From: Pedobacter sp. BS3
Lineage (GTDB): Bacteria; Bacteroidota; Bacteroidia; Sphingobacteriales; Sphingobacteriaceae
Assembly (NCBI RefSeq): GCF_008274585.1
Contig: NZ_VTRT01000010.1
Coordinates: 1-64,000 of the forward strand
Direction of reading: 5' to 3'
DNA length: 64,000 bases
Below the pieces are notes generated by a model. The model did not search any database. It was not told the DNA's origin and saw only the letters and a list, made by a program, of their open reading frames with translations. The stretch's first letter is position 1. Every line of letters starts with the position of its first letter. Below are positions 51,903 through 60,417 of this stretch, one piece after another. A program made the translations under genes and the position numbers.

Positions 51903-52523
51903 TTTTTTAAAATTTTAATTGTTCGACTTAATGACGATTGACTTTTCAAGTCGGGGACAAATTTCGTGATTTTTTTTGTCGGACGGTGTCGGTTTAAAAT
52001 AGCAGGTAACTCATTTATATGCCTAATTTTATCAGACATATCCACCATATTTGGTTGGCTTTGTCTGATAGAGCTGCCTTTTTAGTTGCCTAAATATAGG
52101 CAAAATACAAAGCTTAGAAAGCGTGTTTGGATTTGCGTCATTGCAGGTGTACTGCCCGAACCGAATTAAACCCGATTGAAATGGATACCGGCCTGTGTGT
52201 AAGGCTTGCAGGCGTATGAATGCAAAGCGGGGCTACCGGTACCGAAGCAATACCGGCACTGCTTTGCAAAAAATATATTATCCGGTTAAGAACTCGTACT
52301 GTGAGTAAACCCGGGTCGGCATTTTGACACCGAACCCCCGATTACTCGGGAGAATTTCGCTGTGCTCAACTTTATACTTTATACTTTTGACTTTTAACTT
52401 GATAAAGTGGTATTTAGATTTTTTCCAAACAAGAAATTGACTTGTTATTAACGTGCAGCATCTTTATTTTTTTGTAAATTCGCCGCAAAATATTCACGTA
52501 ACCAACATTTAAATAATAGTATC
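51903..52523. other. Right edge of the cassette island and a hairpin-rich gap
   Basis: CGGTGTCGGTTTAAAATAGC then AGGTAAC (about 51985-52010) is the right-hand half-site that pairs with site E's TTACCTGCTG end; it marks the island's right border. After it are two hairpins: ATCAGACA/TGTCTGAT (52031-52038, 52062-52069) and TGCAAAGC/GCTTTGCA (52221-52228, 52261-52268) with CCGGTA/TACCGG inside. CCCCGATTACTCGGGAG (about 52336) resembles the palindrome at 17234, and a CTTTTGACTTTTAACTTG run is at about 52380. No gene seen. Confidence 0.55.
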
Positions 52524-54794
52524 ATGGCGTTTGATATAGATATGATAAAAAAGGTTTACAGCAACCTTGAAAGTCGTGTTGAAGCTGCTCGTAAAGTTGT
52601 AAATAAGCCGCTAACCTTAACGGAGAAGATTTTATACAGTCATCTATGGCATGGTGAGGCACATGAAGCTTACGGGCGTGGCGTATCTTATGTTGATTTT
52701 GCCCCCGACCGTGTGGCGATGCAGGACGCGACAGCGCAAATGGCCCTGTTACAGTTTATGCAGGCCGGTCGCCCGAAAGTGGCCGTTCCGTCTACCGTGC
52801 ATTGCGACCACCTGATTCAGGCTAAGGTAGGCGCTGCCGAGGATCTGGCGACAGCCAACTCGACCAACAAGGAGGTTTATGATTTCCTTTCGTCTGTATC
52901 AAATAAATATGGTATCGGTTTCTGGAAGCCCGGGGCGGGTATTATTCACCAGGTGGTATTGGAAAATTATGCTTTCCCTGGTGGAATGATGATTGGAACC
53001 GACTCGCACACGCCTAATGCCGGTGGTTTAGGTATGATTGCTATTGGGGTGGGCGGTGCTGATGCCTGCGACGTGATGGCCGGTTTTGCCTGGGAGCTTA
53101 AATTCCCGAAACTGATTGGTATTAAGCTTACCGGTAAATTATCCGGATGGACTTCGGCCAAGGACGTTATACTGAAAGTTGCCGGTATCCTTACCGTAAA
53201 AGGTGGTACCGGATGTATTGTGGAATATTTTGGCGATGGCGCCCGCTCGTTATCGGCTACCGGAAAAGGTACTATCTGTAATATGGGCGCTGAGATTGGT
53301 GCAACCACCTCTATTTTTGGTTACGACGAAAAATCTGAAGAATATTTACGCGGAACCGAACGCGGCGAAATTGCCGACCTGGCCAACGCCATCAAACAGC
53401 ATTTAACCGGCGATGATGAGGTGTATGCTAATCCTGAGGCTTATTTTGACCAGGTGATAGAAATTAACCTTTCTGAGCTTGAACCGCACATTAACGGTCC
53501 GTTTACGCCAGACCTGGCATGGCCGATTTCTAAATTTGCCGATGCTGTTAAAGAGCATAACTGGCCTGCAAAACTGGAAGTTGGTTTGATTGGCTCGTGT
53601 ACTAATTCATCTTACGAAGATATTACCCGTGCTGCATCGCTGGCACAACAAGCTGTAGATAAGCACTTAGTAGCAAAATCAGAATACACTGTTACTCCCG
53701 GTTCTGAGCTGGTACGCTACACCGTTGAGCGGGATGGTTATTTAGATACGTTTGAAAAAATTGGCGGAACAGTGTTGGCTAACGCCTGTGGCCCTTGTAT
53801 TGGTCAATGGGCACGTCATGGCGCTGACATGCAGGAGAAAAATTCCATCATTACTTCGTTTAACCGGAACTTCGCTAAACGTAATGATGGTAACCCCAAT
53901 ACACATGCTTTTGTAGCGTCGCCGGAGATTGTTACAGCACTGGCTATTGCCGGAAGCTTAACATTCAACCCTCTTACTGATACCCTGGTAAATGAAGATG
54001 GTCAGGAGGTGAAGCTGGATGAGCCGCAAGGCTTGCAAATGCCGCTTAAAGGGTATGCGGTTGAAGATGCCGGATACCAGGCTCCTGCAGCAGACGGTAG
54101 CCAGGTGCAGGTAATTGTAAGTCCGACTTCAAGCCGTTTACAACTGCTTGAGCCATTCCCTGCATGGGAAGGAGCCGACCTTACCGGCTTAAAACTGTTA
54201 ATTAAAGCTAAAGGTAAATGTACCACCGACCATATTTCTATGGCCGGTCCGTGGTTGAAATTCCGCGGACATCTGGACAACATTTCCAATAACATGCTGA
54301 TTGGCGCTATTAACTATTTCAACGATACTGCCGACCATGTTAAAAACCAGCTAACCGGCGAATATGGCCCTGTACCGGCTACGCAGCGTGCTTATAAGGC
54401 TGCCGGTATCGGAACCGTTGTTGTGGGCGATGAAAACTATGGCGAAGGTTCATCTCGTGAACATGCGGCCATGGAGCCTCGGCATCTGGGAGTACGTGTA
54501 ATATTAGTTAAATCATTTGCCCGTATTCACGAAACCAACCTGAAAAAACAAGGTATGCTGGCAATAACATTTTCTGATTCTAACGATTACAATAAGGTTC
54601 AGGAAGATGATACTATTGACATTGTTGGATTAACTGATTTTGCCCCGGGCAAACAGCTAAAAGTGGTATTGCATCATGCCGATGGTTCGGAAGAATCATT
54701 CCTGGTAAACCATACCTATAATGAGCAGCAAATAGAGTGGTTTAAAGCTGGTGCGGCGCTTAATATTATCCGTATGAAGCAACAGCAAGCTTAA
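52524..54794 (+). CDS. acn: Aconitate hydratase
   Basis: A 756-residue cytoplasmic TCA-cycle enzyme interconverting citrate and isocitrate. The three [4Fe-4S] cysteines are visible: C359 (LIGSCTNSS), C422 and C425 ([10 protein letters not shown]). [24 protein letters not shown] and the swivel-domain [18 protein letters not shown] also match. Length and motif spacing agree with the mitochondrial-type aconitases found in Bacteroidetes and not with the longer AcnA (about 890). The island ends just upstream; a terminator follows. Confidence 0.97.
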   Translation: MAFDIDMIKKVYSNLESRVEAARKVVNKPLTLTEKILYSHLWHGEAHEAYGRGVSYVDFAPDRVAMQDATAQMALLQFMQAGRPKVAVPSTVHCDHLIQAKVGAAEDLATANSTNKEVYDFLSSVSNKYGIGFWKPGAGIIHQVVLENYAFPGGMMIGTDSHTPNAGGLGMIAIGVGGADACDVMAGFAWELKFPKLIGIKLTGKLSGWTSAKDVILKVAGILTVKGGTGCIVEYFGDGARSLSATGKGTICNMGAEIGATTSIFGYDEKSEEYLRGTERGEIADLANAIKQHLTGDDEVYANPEAYFDQVIEINLSELEPHINGPFTPDLAWPISKFADAVKEHNWPAKLEVGLIGSCTNSSYEDITRAASLAQQAVDKHLVAKSEYTVTPGSELVRYTVERDGYLDTFEKIGGTVLANACGPCIGQWARHGADMQEKNSIITSFNRNFAKRNDGNPNTHAFVASPEIVTALAIAGSLTFNPLTDTLVNEDGQEVKLDEPQGLQMPLKGYAVEDAGYQAPAADGSQVQVIVSPTSSRLQLLEPFPAWEGADLTGLKLLIKAKGKCTTDHISMAGPWLKFRGHLDNISNNMLIGAINYFNDTADHVKNQLTGEYGPVPATQRAYKAAGIGTVVVGDENYGEGSSREHAAMEPRHLGVRVILVKSFARIHETNLKKQGMLAITFSDSNDYNKVQEDDTIDIVGLTDFAPGKQLKVVLHHADGSEESFLVNHTYNEQQIEWFKAGAALNIIRMKQQQA

Positions 54795-54814
54795 TTTAGT
54801 TCTCCTTTTAAATA

Positions 54815-54852
54815 AAAGAACCCTGCTTTATCAAACAAAGGCGGGGTTCTTT
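54815..54852 (+). terminator. Terminator of the aconitase gene
   Basis: AAAGAACCCTGCTTT and AAAGGCGGGGTTCTTT form a long stem (one bulge) with a short loop, followed by TGTATTTTATT. It lies 20 bases after the aconitase stop. Confidence 0.8.
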
Positions 54853-54891
54853 GTATTTTATTATACGCTGGATGGCTGATGGTTCAAGCTA

Positions 54892-55089
54892 ATGGACAGT
54901 GGACAATGGACAAGTGAGAGTTGATAATGGGCAGTTGACAATGGACAATATCTGTATGGTTCATGAGTTGAAAGAGAGCCAAAAGCAAAAGGCTAAAAGC
55001 CAAAAACTATAACAGAAGAAACAAAACAAGAAGCACTGCCAAACTCCCTCCCTTAGGGAGGGTCGGGGTGGGCCTTAATACTCAATACC
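54892..55089. repeat. Copy of the mosaic repeat, reverse orientation, nearly identical to 32974-33165
   Basis: Read on the minus strand this copy has the same modules in the same order as the copy at 32974: GGTATTGAGTATT, CCCACCCCGACCCTCCC, AAGGGAGGGAGTTTGG, CTTGTTTTGTTTCTTCTG, TTATAGTTTTTGGCTTTTAG, TCATGAACCATACAGATATT, then the TGTCCATTGTCAACTGCCC run. Only a few substitutions separate the two. The repeat ends one base before the rlmH start codon. Confidence 0.85.
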
Positions 55090-55090
55090 A

Positions 55091-55564
55091 ATGAAAATAA
55101 GCCTGCTTGTTATCGGTAAGACAGAAGAACAATATTTACAAGACGGGATTGCAAAATATCAGAAACGTCTTAAACATTATATTAACTTTAAGCTGGTTGA
55201 AATAACGGAGTTAAAAAATACCAAAAGCCTGACCGAGGAGCAGCAGAAGGCAAAAGAGGCTGAACTTATTTTTAAACATATCAGCACAACCGACCAGTTG
55301 GTTTTGTTAGATGAAAAAGGTGCGGAATATTCGTCGATGCAGTTTTCAGGTTACCTGAACAAAAAAATGCTGGCCAGTGTACAGCACCTGGTGTTTGTAG
55401 TTGGCGGGCCGTATGGTTTTAGCCAGGAAGTGTATAACCGTGCTGCGGATAAGCTGTCGCTTTCTAAAATGACATTTTCGCACCAGATGGTACGGTTGTT
55501 TTTTATGGAGCAGGTGTACCGGGCATTTACCATACTCAAAGGAGAGCCTTATCATCATGAGTAA
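55091..55564 (+). CDS. rlmH: 23S rRNA (pseudouridine1915-N3)-methyltransferase RlmH
   Basis: A 157-residue SPOUT-class methyltransferase that uses S-adenosylmethionine to methylate pseudouridine 1915 in helix 69 of 23S rRNA. The start MKISLLVIGKTEEQYLQDGI and the knot region LVFVVGGPYGFSQEVYNRAA plus KLSLSKMTFSHQMVRLFFMEQ (cut here) and the final PYHHE are all conserved in the family. Length is exactly as usual. The start is ATG 55091 immediately after a repeat copy, so the promoter must lie inside or beyond that repeat. Confidence 0.97.
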   Translation: MKISLLVIGKTEEQYLQDGIAKYQKRLKHYINFKLVEITELKNTKSLTEEQQKAKEAELIFKHISTTDQLVLLDEKGAEYSSMQFSGYLNKKMLASVQHLVFVVGGPYGFSQEVYNRAADKLSLSKMTFSHQMVRLFFMEQVYRAFTILKGEPYHHE

Positions 55565-55620
55565 AAAGGTTCTCGGCTTTTAAAGTAGTATGAGTGGGTA
55601 TCTTATAAAGAAGTGTTACG

Positions 55621-55740
55621 ATGGATTTGAAACGCAATTATCGCTATAAAGGAATTAATCCGGATAAAGAACAGCGTAATTTCTGGATTTGGATCATTAT
55701 TGGAATAGCTATTGGCGCTATTTTATTGTATTTGTTATAA
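55621..55740 (+). CDS. 39-residue single-span membrane protein
   Basis: A small frame, too short for usual gene finding: MDLKRNYRYKGINPDKEQ, then RNFWIWIIIGIAIGAI and LLYLL to a TAA stop. The first half is basic and polar; the second is one membrane helix (residues about 20-38). It follows rlmH by 56 bases on the same strand and is followed directly by a perfect terminator hairpin, which supports it being the last gene of the unit. Small proteins of this type (KRNYRYKG...) recur in Bacteroidetes, but no function is known to me. Confidence 0.7.
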   Translation: MDLKRNYRYKGINPDKEQRNFWIWIIIGIAIGAILLYLL

Positions 55741-55771
55741 CGTTTGTCAACTTTCAAAAAGTTGACAAACG
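55741..55771. terminator. Bidirectional terminator hairpin
   Basis: CGTTTGTCAACTT pairs exactly with AAGTTGACAAACG (13 bp) around a 5-base loop, directly after the stop of the 39-residue gene and 19 bases before the end of the convergent DUF5606 gene. Confidence 0.85.
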
Positions 55772-55789
55772 TTCAATTACGTGAACTGC

Positions 55790-56314
55790 TTATTTTGATT
55801 TTTGCGACAATCGGGTAGCGCTTTTACCCGCTTTTGGTGTCGGTTTAGCTTTGGGTTCCGTTTGCTCCGGTTTCTTTTCGGCCGGTTGTTTGCTTTCTGT
55901 AACGGCTGCTGTTTGTACCGGTTCCGGAGCCTCTTCGGTAAACAGAGGTAAATCCTTTATGATTGAGAACCAGTTGATCACTTTTTTAATATCCGAAGCA
56001 TATACCCGTTCTTCATCATGATTGGGGGCAACTTCTCTGAAAAAGTTCCGTAGTGTAGCTCCGTCGGCTTTTTTGCTGTCGGGAATAGACGATGCATCTT
56101 TCATCCTGGCAAAAATATCCGATAGCTTCAGGTCTTCGTCCTCGCCGAATATCGTGATGTCTTCAAGCGATGCCAGCTTAGCGGTAGACATGTTAACCAC
56201 CAGCTTCAATTTTTGCGCATCAAGGCTTTCCAGGATAAAACCCGATTTGTTCTGTCCAAGTAATTTAAATAAGCCGGGTTTGCCCGATACGGCTACAAGT
56301 CCTCTTAAATTCAT
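55790..56314 (-). CDS. DUF5606 family protein
   Basis: A 174-residue cytoplasmic protein typical of Bacteroidetes. The conserved N-terminal domain MNLRGLVAVSGKPGLFKLLG (residues 1-135) is followed by a low-complexity Ala/Pro/Lys/Glu tail (AVTESKQPAEKKPEQTEPKA) that is probably disordered. Function unknown. It starts 31 bases after the end of the cyclophilin gene on the same strand, so it is probably co-transcribed with it. Confidence 0.88.
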   Translation of the reverse strand: MNLRGLVAVSGKPGLFKLLGQNKSGFILESLDAQKLKLVVNMSTAKLASLEDITIFGEDEDLKLSDIFARMKDASSIPDSKKADGATLRNFFREVAPNHDEERVYASDIKKVINWFSIIKDLPLFTEEAPEPVQTAAVTESKQPAEKKPEQTEPKAKPTPKAGKSATRLSQKSK

Positions 56315-56345
56315 AGTATGTTATTAATTCCGGGTCTGGTGAACG

Positions 56346-56783
56346 TTATTCTTCAATAATATCGATGCCTAAAATTTTGTCGCCAACACGAATGTCATCT
56401 ACCACATCCACGTTTTCAATCACCTTACCGAAGCAGGTATGATGCCTGTCCAGGTGGGCTGTATTCGTGCGGTTATGGCAAATAAAAAACTGAGAGCTTC
56501 CGGTATCCCGGCCGGCATGAGCCATAGATAACACGCCGCGGTCATGATATTGGTTGTCGCCGTCAAGCTCGCATTTAATGCGTGTACCCGAGCCTCCGGC
56601 ACCCGTACCGGTAGGGTCGCCACCCTGGATAACAAAATTAGGAATTACCCGGTGAAATGCCACACCATCGTAAAAGCCCTCTTTTGCCAGCTTTAAGAAA
56701 TTAGCTACAGTGTTAGGTGCGTCTTTGTCGTAAAATTCTACGGTCATGTCACCTTTCTCGGTTTTTATAATTGCCTTACTCAT
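56346..56783 (-). CDS. Peptidyl-prolyl cis-trans isomerase (cyclophilin type)
   Basis: A 145-residue cytoplasmic prolyl isomerase. FHRVIPNFVIQGGDPTGTG contains the catalytic Arg and the FxxQGG core; SMAHAGRDTGSSQFFICH follows, then LDRHHTCFGKVIE. No signal peptide is present from MSKAIIK (56783), so it acts in the cytoplasm; seven upstream codons are possible but lie in a weak region. It helps fold proteins by rotating X-Pro bonds. Confidence 0.94.
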   Translation of the reverse strand: MSKAIIKTEKGDMTVEFYDKDAPNTVANFLKLAKEGFYDGVAFHRVIPNFVIQGGDPTGTGAGGSGTRIKCELDGDNQYHDRGVLSMAHAGRDTGSSQFFICHNRTNTAHLDRHHTCFGKVIENVDVVDDIRVGDKILGIDIIEE

Positions 56784-56953
56784 AGTTTTTTTAACAGGCA
56801 GCAAAGGTAATTATTTTTAGTATACCCGGAGTTAAGTGTGTAAAAATAGAAGCCTGCGAATTATTCCCTGATAGGACGGTTTATCCAATGCCTATACCGT
56901 ATATTTAATGGTTATTTTATATACCTTTAGCTGGTTTTTACGTTTTAACCTGC

Positions 56954-58213
56954 ATGAGCATACGTTTTTTTATAACCATTATCTGCCTTTGCTTTACCGT
57001 AGCGGTTCGGGCTGCATCTATACTCATCCCAATGGACGAAGACCAGAAGAATCATCTTAAAGCCTACGGTATTACATATTGGGTGCTGAAAAACGGACAG
57101 GAGGCCGACTGGCTGCTGAATTATCGCGGAGGTAGCTTTTTGACCGCATACTCGCAGGCTGTAGAAAATGAATGTAAAATACGCGGTGTATCTTTCGAGG
57201 TAATTACCGATGCCCAGGTCAATACCATTCTTACACAAATATCCGACCCGCAGGTGAACATGGAAATGGTAAAATTAGAGAAGGCTCCTAAAATTGCCGT
57301 GTATACACCCAAAAGCAAATTACCCTGGGATGATGCTGTTACGCTGGTATTAACGTATGCGGAAATCCCCTACGATAAAATTTACGATGAAGAGGTTTTA
57401 AAAGGCGATTTGCCGAAATATGACTGGCTGCACCTGCATCACGAAGACTTTACCGGTCAGTACGGCAGATTCTGGGCCGCTTTCAGGAATGCCCCCTGGT
57501 ATATTGAAGACGTAAAATCACAGGAAGCGATGGCAAAAAAGTTAGGCTTTACCAAGGTTTCGCAAATGAAGCTGGCTGTGGCTAAACGCATACGCGATTT
57601 CTGCGCCGGAGGCGGTTTCCTGTTTGCCATGTGCTCCGGAACGGACAGCTTTGATATTGCCCTGGCGGCCGATGGCGTGGATATTTGTGCAAGTGTATTT
57701 GACGGGGATGCCGCCGACCCCAACGCCCAGTCTAAGCTTGATTTTAGCAAGACGTTTGCCTTTAAGGATTTCAAGCTGGATATGAATCCCGGTGATTATG
57801 AGTTTGCTGATATCGATGTAACACAAACCCGCCATGTTGACCGCACCGAGGATTTTTTTACCTTATTTGATTTTTCGGCGAAATGGGATATCGTACCCAC
57901 TATGCTAACCCAAAACCACGATAAGGTAATTAAAGGATTTATGGGACAAACTACCGCTTTCAGGAAAGACCTGATCAAGCCGGACGTATTGATCATGGGT
58001 GAAACCAAGACAGCCAACGAAGCCCGTTATATTCACGGTGATTTCGGTAAAGGTCAGTGGACGTTTTATGGCGGTCATGACCCTGAGGATTACCAGCATG
58101 TGGTTGGAGACCCGCCAACTGACCTGAACCTGCATCCCAACTCACCGGGATACCGGCTTATCTTGAATAATGTGTTATTCCCGGCGGCTAAAAAGAAGAA
58201 ATTGAAAACGTGA
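56954..58213 (+). CDS. Conserved exported Bacteroidetes protein (often labelled 'asparagine synthetase B')
   Basis: A 419-residue protein with a signal peptide (residues 1-20, ending RAA-SI). It starts ILIPMDEDQKNHLKAYGITY, holds PKIAVYTPKSKLPWDDAV and DWLHLHHEDFTGQYGRFW, and later FCAGGGFLFAMCSGTDSFDI, which resembles the nucleophile elbow of class I glutamine-amidotransferase-like (ThuA/DUF4159-type) folds. Close relatives are often annotated as asparagine synthetase B in databases, but it has neither the N-terminal Cys nor the synthetase domain of AsnB, so that name is doubtful. A periplasmic role is likely; it is transcribed alone. Confidence 0.75.
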   Translation: MSIRFFITIICLCFTVAVRAASILIPMDEDQKNHLKAYGITYWVLKNGQEADWLLNYRGGSFLTAYSQAVENECKIRGVSFEVITDAQVNTILTQISDPQVNMEMVKLEKAPKIAVYTPKSKLPWDDAVTLVLTYAEIPYDKIYDEEVLKGDLPKYDWLHLHHEDFTGQYGRFWAAFRNAPWYIEDVKSQEAMAKKLGFTKVSQMKLAVAKRIRDFCAGGGFLFAMCSGTDSFDIALAADGVDICASVFDGDAADPNAQSKLDFSKTFAFKDFKLDMNPGDYEFADIDVTQTRHVDRTEDFFTLFDFSAKWDIVPTMLTQNHDKVIKGFMGQTTAFRKDLIKPDVLIMGETKTANEARYIHGDFGKGQWTFYGGHDPEDYQHVVGDPPTDLNLHPNSPGYRLILNNVLFPAAKKKKLKT

Positions 58214-58406
58214 GGTAGCTGATGGCGGATGGTTCATAGCTCATAGTCCGGAAGTCGGGAAGTCAGAAAAGTCCGGAAGCGGGAAAAGGTAGAAGGCAGA
58301 GGGTTTAAGGCGTAAGGCAAACAACGAATAACGAACAACAATATAACAATTTAGCAATTACATCATCTCAATACGCAATGCTCATTACGCAATACTAGCC
58401 GGAGGC
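58214..58406. repeat. Fragment of the mosaic repeat (reverse orientation)
   Basis: GGCGGATGGTTCATAGCTC, ATAGTCCGGAAGTCGGGAAG and TCAGAAAAGTCCGGAAG (58222-58279) are the reverse complement of the ATGAAC and CCGGTCTTTTCTGACTTTCC modules at 33186-33240. A run of ACGAATAACGAACAAC follows. No gene seen. Confidence 0.6.
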
Positions 58407-60416
58407 TTAATCATAAAAATTCCACTGTACGCCAAAAGTCAGTAAGGCGTCCTGCATAGGATAACGGTTTACGGTATAATAGCCTTTGGCCGGGAATCCC
58501 TGATTGACATAATTGTATTTCAGGAATAAATTAGCCCGGCGGAGATTGGCCTTTAACCACACATCCACTAACGGATAGGTCTCATATTTAACCGGCGTTC
58601 CGTTATAAAACTGCATGATATCCAACGCGTACGATGATACCGGATAGGCGGTGTTGTAGCGGACATCAAAACCGATACTGGTATACAATACCTTAAAAAA
58701 GCGGTTAGAGAAATACAGGCTATTATAAGAATATAACTCCGGAACCCGTAGAACATCATTATTGTCAGTTTTTTGATACACAATGTAATTGTCCAGGTTG
58801 AACTTGCCAAATGTGAATTTTTTACCAACGGAAACTTTAAGCAGGTTGATATCAGTGCCTGACTGTACCGGAATAACCTGCTTCGGCAAAGCTCCGGATG
58901 CATAGTACAGGTATTTGCTTAGCAGGAAGTATTCGGCTTTGGCTGAAAACCTGAATTTAGGGTTTTCGTAAAAGAAAGAGAAGTTGGTTGTCTTAGGCCG
59001 GTCGAAATTGTTGAGCCAGGAATAATATTGGTAGTTAACCCGCTCAAACATCAGCTCCGGCGAACGGTTAAGCAGGTAAGCGCCCAGTACAATTCGCCCA
59101 ACCGAGTTGCTGAGCAGGAAATTGGTATTAGCTTCATATAAAAAATCGCCCGCGTTACGTCCCTGTGCAACCTGCTGCAGGTTGGCCTGGATATTTACAC
59201 GGTCGCTGAAACGGTATCCGGCGTTAGCCTTTAGCGTAATGTTCTGGAACGATAGCTTTGTGCCCATCTGCTCGTACCGGTATAAATCGTGCTGAAAGCC
59301 TAAATCCAGCTTCATCTCGTTCTTGATAAATTTTACCGATTTACCACGCAGGTAGAAACTGTAGAAGAACTCATTCCGCAAATCGGTAACCAGGGTAGAG
59401 TCGTTGGTTAGCGGGTCTGAAACGGCGGGTATCAGTTGGGGGAGAGCCCCGTATGTATCAGCCTCGTTTTTATAAAACTGGTATTTATTGGATGAATAAG
59501 AAATGCTGTGCGATATGCGCTGTGTAGGTAAAATGCTGGAATTACTGTCGGATGTAAGGCTGTCTATCCGGCCGATATAATAAAACTGCTTCAGGTAGAA
59601 CGTTTTGCTTTTCCAGATTTGCCGGGGTGTGTTGCCCTGGCTTCCGCTAAGGCTCACGGTTTGCGCATCATGACCGAGGGTTTGGCTGGTTGTAAATAAG
59701 CTGTCATTCACTACCGAACCGTTTTCGGCTGCCTTTAACGTGTTAAACAGCACATTGGCCAGTGCATTATAGCGTTTTCCCGGCGATTGATACCAGGTAA
59801 AAACCGCGATATTGGTATGGTCGGGATTTTGATTTTTATAAAAGCCATTGCCGCCTATACGGTTATAATTAGCTCCGAAATTCCAGTTAGGCTTGATGTT
59901 TTGTGTATGAATAACCTTAAATAGTTGCTGTGCTTGTCCGCCGTTAACGTAGTAAAGTTGGGTAAAGGGTGTTCGTGCCCGGTAGTATTTAATGGAATCT
60001 TCGGTTAATAAATAAGCATCTAAGGCATGAAAGCCGGCATCGAAGCCAATGTTTTTACGGGGTGTAAACAATAAATCGCGATACGGCAGGCCCATATTGC
60101 CCAGGTTTGCCGTTGGCGATTGAGGCTGAAACAGCGGATTGTAGTTTTCGTAATTATTGAGCGTGGTATCTAATGGCAATGTACGGGTACTGTCCTTTAA
60201 TAAGCCGATAGTGGTGTACCGTATGTATTTAGCTGTAAAAATAACCGTATCCTGCTGCTGTTCTTCACGCTTACGTAACGAGTCAATTTCCGAGCCGCTA
60301 TCCTTTGGCTGCTGTTGTGTATTGGGCGGCTCGGCAGGGCGTATTTGTGCTAAGGCTGCGCTGCAACTGCAACACCATAATATGAAAATTAAAATCCGGG
60401 TTAACGTGTTCCGCAT
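58407..60416 (-). CDS. Putative outer-membrane porin (Porin_10-like)
   Basis: A 669-residue protein with a signal peptide (ending ALAQI), a Gln/Pro/Asp-rich linker (residues 28-60), and a long beta-barrel with many alternating aromatic strands. It ends NRYPMQDALLTFGVQWNFYD, with a terminal aromatic strand typical of outer-membrane insertion. Bacteroidetes proteins with this start and length are called 'putative porin' (Porin_10). It may pass nutrients or glycans. Start at MRNTLTR, one base after the stop of the purine nucleoside phosphorylase gene, so it is the third gene of an lpxK-PNP-porin operon. Confidence 0.85.
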   Translation of the reverse strand: MRNTLTRILIFILWCCSCSAALAQIRPAEPPNTQQQPKDSGSEIDSLRKREEQQQDTVIFTAKYIRYTTIGLLKDSTRTLPLDTTLNNYENYNPLFQPQSPTANLGNMGLPYRDLLFTPRKNIGFDAGFHALDAYLLTEDSIKYYRARTPFTQLYYVNGGQAQQLFKVIHTQNIKPNWNFGANYNRIGGNGFYKNQNPDHTNIAVFTWYQSPGKRYNALANVLFNTLKAAENGSVVNDSLFTTSQTLGHDAQTVSLSGSQGNTPRQIWKSKTFYLKQFYYIGRIDSLTSDSNSSILPTQRISHSISYSSNKYQFYKNEADTYGALPQLIPAVSDPLTNDSTLVTDLRNEFFYSFYLRGKSVKFIKNEMKLDLGFQHDLYRYEQMGTKLSFQNITLKANAGYRFSDRVNIQANLQQVAQGRNAGDFLYEANTNFLLSNSVGRIVLGAYLLNRSPELMFERVNYQYYSWLNNFDRPKTTNFSFFYENPKFRFSAKAEYFLLSKYLYYASGALPKQVIPVQSGTDINLLKVSVGKKFTFGKFNLDNYIVYQKTDNNDVLRVPELYSYNSLYFSNRFFKVLYTSIGFDVRYNTAYPVSSYALDIMQFYNGTPVKYETYPLVDVWLKANLRRANLFLKYNYVNQGFPAKGYYTVNRYPMQDALLTFGVQWNFYD

Positions 60417-60417
60417 C

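Noticed and set aside
44640-52015. Classical class 1 or chromosomal integron
   Set aside because: No intI gene, no attI, and the site ends (GTTRGCR) differ from the usual GTTRRRY core; kept instead as an attC-like system needing a test.
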